From IMG/VR virus record IMGVR_UViG_3300020421_000033, positions 1 through 47,481 of that record: DNA of 47,481 bases; one strand, given 5' to 3'. The notes below the pieces were generated by a model. The model was not told the origin of the DNA. It ran no database searches and worked only from the letters and a program-made list of their open reading frames with translations. Shown here in pieces: positions 30,325-36,571 of this stretch. Source of the stretch: a virus. Numbering within the stretch: position 1 is the first letter of the stretch; every line of letters begins with the position of its first letter. The position numbers were made by a program, and so were the translations under genes.

Positions 30325-30384
30325 TCGTTGATGGTGGTGTAATAACCGGACTGGACTCGGGTGCAACTCCCGACACCTCCACCA
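30321..30384 (+). ncRNA. ssrA: tmRNA acceptor piece (permuted, two-piece)
   Basis: This is the 3' half of a tmRNA, placed first as in circularly permuted alphaproteobacterial genes. The T stem is TCGGG/CCCGA around loop TGCAACT (30357-30373). The acceptor strand CACCTCC (30374-30380) is followed by A and an encoded CCA (30382-30384). TTAATCGTT (30321-30329) can pair with GACGACTAA (30552-30560) of the coding piece, with eight of nine pairs, to form helix H2. The exact 5' end is inferred from this pairing. Confidence 0.88.
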
Positions 30385-30412
30385 TAAACACATTAGTATA
30401 AGGAGATATGCT

Positions 30413-30520
30413 ATGTTAAAATATTTTTTATATTTGTGGAAGAAGAATATGTGCCACATTAATAGAGACTTATCAAAACATAGACTTCATACAACAAAGT
30501 ATGAAGACCTTTGTATGTAA
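30413..30520 (+). CDS. 35-residue ORF in the tmRNA intervening segment
   Basis: ATG 30413 is preceded by AAGGAG at a good distance. The peptide (MLKYFLYLWKKNMCHINRD then LSKHRLHTTKYEDLCM) is basic and aromatic at its N terminus, with two Cys. It lies wholly between the acceptor and coding pieces of the tmRNA, a spacer that would be cut out during maturation. Whether it is translated is unknown, but the ribosome site is strong. Confidence 0.45.
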   Translation: MLKYFLYLWKKNMCHINRDLSKHRLHTTKYEDLCM

Positions 30521-30530
30521 TGTTTTTATG

Positions 30531-30690
30531 GGGGGTGTGTTAGGATTGACAGACGACTAAAGACCTTCGGAGATTGATAGTTGGCGAACTTAAACGCAAT
30601 TTTAAATGGCAACAATAATTTTGCCCTTGCTGCCTAGTTAATAGGTAACGGAGTTAGTGAAGTACTTGGCAACAGAAACTTCACATTTTC
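30531..30690 (+). ncRNA. ssrA: tmRNA coding piece with proteolysis tag
   Basis: GGGGGTG at 30531-30537 pairs with CACCTCC of the acceptor piece, making a G3-U70 wobble, the alanyl-tRNA synthetase identity pair. GGATTGACAGA follows, like the conserved tmRNA 5' segment. The tag frame is 30608-30637: GGC AAC AAT AAT TTT GCC CTT GCT GCC TAG, encoding GNNNFALAA, so ALAA ends the tag as expected for ClpXP delivery. A hairpin GTGAAGT/ACTTCAC (30657-30684) and TTTT close the piece. The 3' end is approximate. Confidence 0.88.
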
Positions 30691-30705
30691 TATAGGAGAA
30701 AGAAA

Positions 30706-30984
30706 ATGGACACGGTTTATCTAATAGTGGCGATGTTATTGAACATAGAAACAGGTATCGTAGAACCTCGCCATCACGCAGCTTACAAATTTGATACACT
30801 ACCAGAATGTATGGCATTTGTCAATAGTCAATATGACGGCCTATATGGTGGTCTTGTATATAAACTACAAGAAGAAAATAAGACAATGGTACAAATAATC
30901 AATATAGGTTGTGCTGAAATGTCTGAACAAGACGCAAAAGAATTTATGGATAAGCACGAAGTTAACCCTGGCGTAGGTGCTTGA
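30706..30984 (+). CDS. Conserved small phage protein
   Basis: 92 residues with ATAGGAGAAAG before ATG 30706. It opens MDTVYLIVAMLLNIETG (hydrophobic, possibly membrane-facing). Then comes FDTLPECMAFVNSQYDG, resembling the small exported Cys proteins of this phage. The last codons, GGT GCT TGA, are also the -35 region of the promoter for gp33. Function unknown. Confidence 0.65.
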   Translation: MDTVYLIVAMLLNIETGIVEPRHHAAYKFDTLPECMAFVNSQYDGLYGGLVYKLQEENKTMVQIINIGCAEMSEQDAKEFMDKHEVNPGVGA

Positions 30985-31009
30985 CAAACTAACTATAACC
31001 TGATATAGT
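30981..31009 (+). promoter_or_regulatory. Early promoter of gp33, leaderless geometry
   Basis: TTGACA at 30981-30986, 17-bp spacer, TATAGT at 31004-31009, with prefix AGGTGC. The upstream gene's TGA stop lies within the -35 box. The predicted start falls on ATG 31016. Confidence 0.8.
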
Positions 31010-31015
31010 AAGAGA

Positions 31016-31228
31016 ATGAATAGTAAACAATTTAGTTTAGAAATAGAAAACTACAAGAAAGAACATAAAGGCATATCTTATATGGATGCCATTGTTCATT
31101 ATTGTGAAGAGAGAAGTATTGATACGGCAACGGTCGGTCCTTTAATTAACAAGGCTTTAAAAGAAAAGGTTGCTTTAGAGTGTCAGAAATTAAATCTGTT
31201 ACCTAAAACAAGCGAGTTGCCTATATAA
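31016..31228 (+). CDS. 33: Late transcription coactivator, T4 gp33-like
   Basis: 70 residues, shorter than T4 gp33 (112) but similar in size to cyanophage versions. The pattern YMDAIVHYCEERSIDTATVG, then PLINKALKEKV and a C-terminal LNLLPKTSELP, fits this family. It would link the sliding clamp to RNA polymerase carrying the gp55-like sigma at NATAAATA promoters. The order gp33-gp59-gp32 is the same as in T4, which supports the call. No ribosome site is visible, and the start coincides with the predicted transcript start. Confidence 0.8.
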   Translation: MNSKQFSLEIENYKKEHKGISYMDAIVHYCEERSIDTATVGPLINKALKEKVALECQKLNLLPKTSELPI

Positions 31229-31833
31229 TGTATGGAGGATTTGATGTATTTAAAATCTGGTTGGGAATAAAATTACACTTCACAACAGATACTTACGATT
31301 ATATTACCTATGGTGGTAAAGTTAATTGTAAGATAGAGACTTTTACAAAACGAAATGATAGGTACTTCTTTCATAAACTTTCTAAAAAATATAACGCAGA
31401 AGAAGCAGTTGATTTCTTTGTGGCAAACTTTTTGCATAAAGACAAAGCCTGGATTGGAAATCTTGCTAAGTCTGATGGCGCTGATATATACTTGGATTAC
31501 AAGAAGCGTAAAGATAGTTTTACTTATCAGTTTAGGAATGAGTGTAATAGTATTAGGGTTAATATGGATAATAAGCGCCTGTCTTTTGATGACCTTTTTA
31601 TGGTTAATGGAGGTCAACATCCAATCTTTTTCAAACTTCTACTATCTAAACAAATATGTTATGAAACTCTTGTGGTCTTTGAAGAGTTATTGGGATTCAT
31701 TAGAAGATGGGATAAAGAGATTGAGGAAAAAGTAGTATGGCCAGTATATGCAAAACGAATAAAGAAGTTTACGCCATTTTTACGATACAATAGAACAGAA
31801 ACTAAATTGATTATGAAAGAGATTTTTAATTGA
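31228..31833 (+). CDS. 59: Helicase loader, T4 gp59-like
   Basis: 201 residues (T4 gp59 is 217), with the start on the last base of the gp33 stop (TAATG). The N terminus GGFDVFKIWLGIKLHFTTDTYDYITYGGK is the family signature. The rest is basic and helical, with KFTPFLRYNRTETKLIMKEI at the end. It loads the replicative helicase on gp32-coated forks. Its neighbours gp33 and gp32 are as in T4. Confidence 0.88.
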   Translation: MYGGFDVFKIWLGIKLHFTTDTYDYITYGGKVNCKIETFTKRNDRYFFHKLSKKYNAEEAVDFFVANFLHKDKAWIGNLAKSDGADIYLDYKKRKDSFTYQFRNECNSIRVNMDNKRLSFDDLFMVNGGQHPIFFKLLLSKQICYETLVVFEELLGFIRRWDKEIEEKVVWPVYAKRIKKFTPFLRYNRTETKLIMKEIFN

Positions 31834-32144
31834 GTATGACAGAATACAAAAAGAAACTTGATGATAAGATTAAAGAATTAAATAGTACCAGAGTTTTTAA
31901 GAAGATAACACCTAAAGGTGATTTATCTTGGTACATTAAATGGATTTCTAGTGTTATTATTCTCACTGGAATGGTGTTGACATCAATACCTATATCGCCT
32001 ATGAACCTATATTTTCACTTTACAGGTGTTGTAGGTTGGTTTATAGTAGGTATGTTGTGGCACGATAGGGCACTTATAATGTTAAATGCAGTAGCAGCTG
32101 TGATATTTGCTACAGGCATATTAAATTCATACATAGGTGCTTGA
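31830..32144 (+). CDS. Small membrane protein between gp59 and gp32
   Basis: 104 residues from TTG 31830, which overlaps the gp59 stop and is well placed after GAAAGAG; ATG 31836 is an alternative. The soluble N terminus (to about 35) is basic; three hydrophobic segments follow (about 36-54, 60-78 and 82-100), with GVVGWFIVGMLWHDRALIML between them. This turn resembles the protein at 14805. Its final GGT GCT TGA codons form part of the next promoter. Function unknown. Confidence 0.65.
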   Translation: MSMTEYKKKLDDKIKELNSTRVFKKITPKGDLSWYIKWISSVIILTGMVLTSIPISPMNLYFHFTGVVGWFIVGMLWHDRALIMLNAVAAVIFATGILNSYIGA

Positions 32145-32169
32145 CAAAAGAATAAAAAGGTGTTATATT
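32141..32169 (+). promoter_or_regulatory. Early promoter, leaderless geometry
   Basis: TTGACA at 32141-32146, 17-bp spacer, TATATT at 32164-32169, with prefix AGGTGC and the upstream stop TGA in the -35 box. The predicted start (about 32176) is one base before ATG 32177. Confidence 0.75.
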
Positions 32170-32176
32170 AGATACA

Positions 32177-32350
32177 ATGTTTGACAGATTTATATATTTG
32201 ACATTAGACAAAATTGTTAATCTTTGTGAAAAGGCAAAGACTTTCATTAGAGAAAGGAAGTTGCCTAAAGAGTGCAAAGAAGATTGGCAAAAAGGTTATA
32301 CAAAATGGAAACAGCAAAATGAACACAAAAATGCTGATGATTGTCAGTAG
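32177..32350 (+). CDS. 57-residue protein before gp32
   Basis: ATG 32177 lies at the predicted transcript start, and no ribosome site is visible. The product is helical and basic, with LPKECKEDWQKGYTKWKQQN near the C terminus and three Cys. It looks soluble. It may be a small partner in the gp32 region. No family recognised. Confidence 0.55.
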   Translation: MFDRFIYLTLDKIVNLCEKAKTFIRERKLPKECKEDWQKGYTKWKQQNEHKNADDCQ

Positions 32351-32356
32351 AAAATG

Positions 32357-32364
32357 TATAAATA
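32357..32364 (+). promoter_or_regulatory. Late promoter upstream of gp32
   Basis: TATAAATA followed by G lies 71 bases before the gp32 ATG. With the early promoter at 32141 this would give gp32 both early and late expression, as is known for T4 gene 32. Confidence 0.65.
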
Positions 32365-32434
32365 GTAGCATATATAATAATATATACAAAACATACAATA
32401 ATACAAATACGAAATACATACAAGGAGAAAAATT

Positions 32435-33340
32435 ATGGATTTTGAAAGTCTAAAAAATAGTCAAAGCAACTTTGACAAATTGACAAAACAAATAGAAGCA
32501 AACCTCAATCCTGAGGATGCTGCTAAAACTAAAAACAAATACCAAGACGACAGATTGTGGAAACCTGAACTAGATAAAACTGGTAATGGTTATGCTGTGC
32601 TAAGGTTCTTACCTGCCCCACAGAAAGAAGAAATGCCGTGGGCTAGAGTATGGTCTCACGCTTTCCAAGGTCCTGGCGGATGGTATATTGAGAACTCTCT
32701 AACTACACTTGGTCAAAAGGATCCTGTGTCAGAAGAGAATACTATATTATGGAACTCTGGTGTTGATAGTGATAAAGAAATCGCTAGAAAACGAAAGAGA
32801 AAACTATCGTACTACTCAAACATCTATGTTGTGAGTGACCCAAAGCATCCTGAAAACGAAGGCAAAGTTTTCTTATTTAAATTCGGTAAAAAGATTTTTG
32901 ATAAGATTACAGAAGCAATGCAGCCAGCGTTTGAAGATGAAAAACCTATTAACCCATTTGATTTCTGGACAGGTGCAAACTTTAAACTGAAAATCAGAAA
33001 AGTTGATGGTTTCTGGAATTACGATAAATCTGAATTTGAGGCTGTTAGTCCAATCAGTACCGATGATGAAGCAATCAAAGGTATTTGGAACAAACAATAT
33101 CCTCTGAAGCCATTCCTAGAAGCGGCGAATTTTAAATCTTATGACGAACTTAAAGAGAAGTTTAATCGTGTGATTGCCGGTTCAAAGAATACCGAGACTG
33201 CTAGTGAAATAGACCTCCCACCTACGACTGGCGGTGTGGCAGCTGCAACAGCAACTGCTTCGGTTCAAAGTAATGAGGCGTCTGGCGTTGAAGATGATGA
33301 TACATTATCTTACTTTTCAAAACTCGCTGAAGACGAATAA
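32435..33340 (+). CDS. 32: Single-stranded DNA-binding protein, gp32
   Basis: 301 residues, the T4 gp32 length. A basic N terminus (self-association) precedes the OB core with YAVLRFLPAPQKEEMPWARV and HAFQGPGGWYIENS. The acidic C-terminal tail ends DDDTLSYFSKLAEDE, the partner-binding region. Remarkably, there is no Cys in the whole protein, so the zinc site of T4 gp32 is missing. AAGGAG precedes the ATG. A strong terminator follows. Confidence 0.93.
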   Translation: MDFESLKNSQSNFDKLTKQIEANLNPEDAAKTKNKYQDDRLWKPELDKTGNGYAVLRFLPAPQKEEMPWARVWSHAFQGPGGWYIENSLTTLGQKDPVSEENTILWNSGVDSDKEIARKRKRKLSYYSNIYVVSDPKHPENEGKVFLFKFGKKIFDKITEAMQPAFEDEKPINPFDFWTGANFKLKIRKVDGFWNYDKSEFEAVSPISTDDEAIKGIWNKQYPLKPFLEAANFKSYDELKEKFNRVIAGSKNTETASEIDLPPTTGGVAAATATASVQSNEASGVEDDDTLSYFSKLAEDE

Positions 33341-33370
33341 TCTCTCTCTTTCCTACATTACTTTAAAAGC

Positions 33371-33396
33371 AAAGGGTACCTTTTACGGTACCCTTT
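33371..33396. terminator. Strong hairpin terminator after gp32
   Basis: A perfect ten-pair stem AAAGGGTACC/GGTACCCTTT with loop TTTTAC. It lies between the gp32 stop and the late promoter of the next gene. The arms end in AAA/TTT, so it could work in both directions. Confidence 0.8.
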
Positions 33397-33407
33397 GTCA
33401 TTTCTAT

Positions 33408-33415
33408 TATAAATA
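33408..33415 (+). promoter_or_regulatory. Late promoter close to a start codon
   Basis: TATAAATA lies only nine bases before ATG 33424. A transcript starting about six bases after the box would have almost no leader. Confidence 0.7.
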
Positions 33416-33423
33416 TATGTGTT

Positions 33424-33975
33424 ATGGCAATATCTATATTTGACCCAATTGTACAAAAACAAGGAGACACCAGAAAGTCTGGTGCTTGGTATCGTAAGGC
33501 TGTCAGCAGTATAGCTGATAAATCGCAGGCAAGAGCATTAATGAGAGCAGGCCAACTAATTAGTAGACCTTCTCAAGGACGATTGAACTTATTTTTTTAT
33601 GACCCGAAATTTAAACGAACACTACCTTATTACGACACATTCCCATTAGTATTACCATTAGAACCGATTAAAGGTGGATTTATTGGAATGAATTTTCATT
33701 ATCTACCTCCTGCAATGAGATTTACTCTACTCGCAAGAATGGATAAATTCTTATCCGGTGATATGATAAGACCTAACACGAAATACGAAGTATCCTATGA
33801 TAGTGTGAAGAACATACCTATGGTTAAACCAACTCTTCATAAATATCTTTATAGTAATGTACGAAGTCAGTTTTTGCGTATTAATGCGTCTGAAGCTGCA
33901 ATAGCAGTATACTTGCCAGTACAACAATTTAGAAAACAACCAGCGACTACCGTTTGGCGTAGAAGCAGAAATTAG
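33424..33975 (+). CDS. Conserved virion-completion protein, possibly gp2 (DNA end protector)
   Basis: 183 residues. The motif LNLFFYDPKFKRTLPYYDTF, then PLVLPLEPIKGGFIGMNFHY and LPPAMRFTLL, plus the C-terminal YLPVQQFRK and TTVWRRS, match a T4-type family that I associate with DNA end protector gp2 in marine phages. The name is less certain than the family. No ribosome site is visible; the late promoter lies just nine bases upstream, so translation may be leaderless. Confidence 0.6.
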   Translation: MAISIFDPIVQKQGDTRKSGAWYRKAVSSIADKSQARALMRAGQLISRPSQGRLNLFFYDPKFKRTLPYYDTFPLVLPLEPIKGGFIGMNFHYLPPAMRFTLLARMDKFLSGDMIRPNTKYEVSYDSVKNIPMVKPTLHKYLYSNVRSQFLRINASEAAIAVYLPVQQFRKQPATTVWRRSRN

Positions 33976-34012
33976 TAGAGGACTTTTATGATGAATAAGA
34001 GTAATAAGGTAA

Positions 34013-34168
34013 ATGGCAAGAAGAACTTTTTGGCGAGTATGTGTCGTCAAGTTGAGAATGTTGTGGTGCGATATTAGAGGTCATCACGGACATAAGTGGG
34101 ATTACGAACCTGGAGATTATTATTTAGGAATGCGTAAATCAAAATATTGGAATAGTAAACACAAATAG
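34013..34168 (+). CDS. 51-residue basic protein
   Basis: ATG 34013 follows AAGGTAA. The peptide opens MARRTFWRVCVVKLRMLWC and contains DIRGHHGHKWDYEPGDYYLG, rich in His, Trp and Tyr. A competing 29-codon frame from ATG 33988 with AGAGGA overlaps it; the longer and better-conserved-looking one is listed. No function known. Confidence 0.5.
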   Translation: MARRTFWRVCVVKLRMLWCDIRGHHGHKWDYEPGDYYLGMRKSKYWNSKHK

Positions 34169-34180
34169 AGAGAAACAGAT

Positions 34181-35140
34181 ATGGCAATTTTAAGAGGCGG
34201 AAAAAGAATTGGTGGTATGGATATCAGATTAGGTATTCCTAGAGACCGTGCCTTTGACAATATCAACCGAGACCCGAAGTTAAAACAAAGGGTAGGTGCA
34301 AACCCAGCGACAACAATAGGTAGATACCAATCCTATGTAAATGAAGCAGAAGGTTTTGCTCGTAAGGCTAGATATTATGTCGTCTTTGAATTACCAACTG
34401 GTGGTAAGATTGCAGGTGCAATGGACTTTGGTGGTTCAGTACCTGGTGGTGATGGTATGGTACACGGTAGTGATATAAGAAGATACTCAAACGAAGCAAA
34501 CTTGCAACGAAGAGTACAAGCGTTTGTATCAGAAGTGAATATGCCTGCTAGAACAATGAAAACAAAAGCAGTAAAACATAATGGTCCACCAAGACACATT
34601 GTTTACGATTATGAAATGGCAGATGTTTCTATGACATTTTATACAGACAAATATATGAGAGAAAGAATATTTTTTGAAATGTGGCAGAAGACTGCCTTTT
34701 CAAATATAACTCACAACTATGCGTACTATGATGAGTATGTAGCACCGATTAATATTCTTCAATTAGGTGCAGACCCAGGAGCACAAGAACGAGACGGTGC
34801 AACATATGGTGTTAGATTGTGGGAAGCGTATCCAGTTTCAGTAGGTGATGTATCGTATGCTTCAGGTTCAAATGAAGTACAGACATTTACCGTACAATTT
34901 AAATATAGATACTGGTTGAATTTTGCGTTAGACCAACAAAACAAATTTCAAATTGGTCAATCGCATTTTAATAATGCTGTTGTAAAAGAAGGAGACACAG
35001 GATTTTTAAGTAAATTACCACCTGAATTGAGAAGAGCAGGTGAAGGTGTGTTGCAAAACTTGAAGAGGTCATTCCCAATCGGTAAGATTACTGGTGGTAG
35101 AGTTATGCCTCCGTTCAAGTTTGGACCCCTAAATATATAA
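34181..35140 (+). CDS. 54: Baseplate tail-tube initiator, gp54
   Basis: 319 residues, the gp54 length. A tail-tube-like fold is seen in YYVVFELPTGGKIAGA, VNMPARTMKTK, PPRHIVYDYEMADVSMTFYT, RERIFFEMWQKTAF and VQTFTVQFKYRYW. It starts the polymerisation of the tail tube on the gp48-capped baseplate. A gp19-type tail tube protein would be shorter. The gp48 gene lies 4.6 kb downstream in the same module. Confidence 0.85.
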   Translation: MAILRGGKRIGGMDIRLGIPRDRAFDNINRDPKLKQRVGANPATTIGRYQSYVNEAEGFARKARYYVVFELPTGGKIAGAMDFGGSVPGGDGMVHGSDIRRYSNEANLQRRVQAFVSEVNMPARTMKTKAVKHNGPPRHIVYDYEMADVSMTFYTDKYMRERIFFEMWQKTAFSNITHNYAYYDEYVAPINILQLGADPGAQERDGATYGVRLWEAYPVSVGDVSYASGSNEVQTFTVQFKYRYWLNFALDQQNKFQIGQSHFNNAVVKEGDTGFLSKLPPELRRAGEGVLQNLKRSFPIGKITGGRVMPPFKFGPLNI

Positions 35141-35168
35141 TAGTAAATAATAAGGAGATGATAACAAT

Positions 35169-35903
35169 ATGGCTTTACCTAAAATTGAAGTCCCAACATA
35201 TAGAATAACGCTACCTAGTGAAGACAAGATAGTAGAATTTAGACCGTTCTTGGTCAAAGAAGAAAAGATACTTTTAATGGCGATGGAAGAAGCGAATGAC
35301 GCTCAAATGAAATCGGCAGTAAGAGACCTAATCAATTCTTGTACTTTCGGCAAACTCAATGTGAACACTATGCCTCTATTTGACATAGAATATTTGTTTT
35401 TAAATATTCGTGCCAAGTCAGTAGGTGAGATTGCAAAATTCAAAGTATTCTGTCCTGAAGACAAGGTAACTTTATGTGATGTTGAACTAGACTTAACTAC
35501 GGTTGAAGTGCAGGTTGATGACGAACATACAAACAATGTGGTATTAGATGAAGAAAGAAATCTAGGTATCGTGTTGAAATATCCAAACATATCCACTATT
35601 CCTATGGGCATAGATGAATCAAAAAATGCAAGTGCAATTTTTAAAACAATTGTAGAATGTATTGATTATATCTATGAGGGCGAAAAAGTGCATAAAGCAA
35701 AGGATTCCTCAACACAAGAACTAGAAGAGTTTTTTAATAACTTGAACACAAAGCAGTTTGAGAAGATTAAGAAGTTTTTTGACACAATGCCAAAATTAAG
35801 ACACGAAGTTGAAGTAGTGAACCCGAATACTAAAAAGAAGTCGGTGGTAACTCTTCAAGGCTTGTCTGATTTTTTCGTATCAGCCTCTCCCACAACAACC
35901 TAG
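35169..35903 (+). CDS. 26: Baseplate hub protein, gp26-like (T4_baseplate family)
   Basis: 244 residues with AAGGAGATG upstream. VPTYRITLPSEDKIVEFRPF, then LVKEEKILLMAMEEAND and LFDIEYLFLNIRAKSVGE, are diagnostic of the T4 gp26 family. Near the end, TTTTTTC with a hairpin predicts a -1 frameshift that replaces the last eight residues with a 66-residue tail, giving 302 residues. The normal stop lies in the hairpin. This resembles tail assembly chaperones with G/GT-type frameshifts. Confidence 0.85.
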   Translation: MALPKIEVPTYRITLPSEDKIVEFRPFLVKEEKILLMAMEEANDAQMKSAVRDLINSCTFGKLNVNTMPLFDIEYLFLNIRAKSVGEIAKFKVFCPEDKVTLCDVELDLTTVEVQVDDEHTNNVVLDEERNLGIVLKYPNISTIPMGIDESKNASAIFKTIVECIDYIYEGEKVHKAKDSSTQELEEFFNNLNTKQFEKIKKFFDTMPKLRHEVEVVNPNTKKKSVVTLQGLSDFFVSASPTTT

Positions 35904-35907
35904 AGGC
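35870..35907 (+). promoter_or_regulatory. Predicted -1 ribosomal frameshift signal
   Basis: Slippery heptamer T TTT TTC (35870-35876) in frame; a six-base spacer; then a hairpin GCCTCT (35883-35888) with AGAGGC (35902-35907) and a 13-base loop. The -1 frame has TGA at 35867-35869, directly before the slip site, and is open to 36076. Confidence 0.78.
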
Positions 35908-36076
35908 GTACTACGAGACTAATTTTGCGTTAATGCAACATCACAAATATAGTCTAGCAGAATTAGATAATCTTTTTCCTTGGGAGAAAGAGGTCTATGT
36001 AGGACTACTAGTCAAGTTTCTCAAAGATGAGAAAGAAAAGGCAAGAAGAGACAATGTAGGGAAAGGTCCTGCATAA
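35870..36076 (+). CDS. -1 frame extension of gp26 (gp51-like/chaperone tail)
   Basis: This frame has no start codon until ATG 35933, which lacks a ribosome site, so it is probably reached by -1 slippage in gp26. It encodes SLSHNNLEAYYETNFALMQH, then HKYSLAELDNLFPWEKEVY and VGLLVKFLKDEKEK. This looks like a real conserved domain (an alpha-helical unit with LPW/FPWE and a terminal helix), resembling the second parts of tail assembly chaperones. A gp51-like role is possible. Stop is TAA 36074-36076. Confidence 0.72.
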   Translation, partial: FFRISLSHNNLEAYYETNFALMQHHKYSLAELDNLFPWEKEVYVGLLVKFLKDEKEKARRDNVGKGPA

Positions 36077-36079
36077 ATA
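36072..36079 (+). promoter_or_regulatory. Late promoter-like CATAAATA
   Basis: CATAAATA overlaps the end of the gp26 extension and precedes ATG 36101 by 21 bases. It fits the NATAAATA consensus. Confidence 0.55.
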
Positions 36080-36100
36080 TAGATAAAGTTGAAAGGATTT

Positions 36101-36562
36101 ATGAGCAAAGATGAATTTAAAGTATCTGACCAGACGGCTATTAGTATGCCTATGAGGAACTTAATCTCCATAGTGGCTGCAGTTGCAGTAGGAGTTTGGG
36201 CTTACTTCGGTGTCTTGGAAAGATTAAACAGAATTGAGACGAATGAAGAACTTTTAAGAAAAGATTTAGAAGGCTACACCGTTTCAATGAATAAAGAATT
36301 AGAAAAAAATACAGAATTTAGAATTAAATGGCCGAGAGGCGAAATGGGTACATTACCTGCTGATAGTGAGCAGTATATGCTTATTGAACACATTGCTGGT
36401 CAATTAGAGACTATGAGTAAGAGAATGGAAGAAATGATGAACAATGGGGTCAACATTAAGAGACTACAAGAAGATGTTAAGTTATTGAGAGAAGATGTTG
36501 AAAAATTAAAAGATAGTAATAGAAGTATAATCTATCAAAACGGTAACGGTAAAAAGGAATAA
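36101..36562 (+). CDS. Membrane-anchored coiled-coil protein of T4-like phages
   Basis: 153 residues from ATG 36101, with AAAGGA upstream; a TTG 12 bases earlier is less likely. A membrane span (about 20-38, LISIVAAVAVGVWAYFGVL) is followed by a coiled coil, and a conserved EFRIKWPRGEMGTLPADSEQ motif with YMLIEHIAGQL. The motif recurs near gp26 in T4-like cyanophages. The function is unknown. Confidence 0.75.
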   Translation: MSKDEFKVSDQTAISMPMRNLISIVAAVAVGVWAYFGVLERLNRIETNEELLRKDLEGYTVSMNKELEKNTEFRIKWPRGEMGTLPADSEQYMLIEHIAGQLETMSKRMEEMMNNGVNIKRLQEDVKLLREDVEKLKDSNRSIIYQNGNGKKE

Positions 36563-36571
36563 TAGAAACAT

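Noticed and set aside
30327-30384. Ordinary tRNA gene at the T-arm/CCA sequence
   Set aside because: There is no D-arm or anticodon arm. The matching acceptor strand lies downstream at 30531, which fits a permuted tmRNA.
33988-34077. 29-codon frame starting ATG ATG with AGAGGA upstream
   Set aside because: It overlaps the longer frame at 34013, which has a more protein-like composition and its own ribosome site. It may only be a coupling leader.
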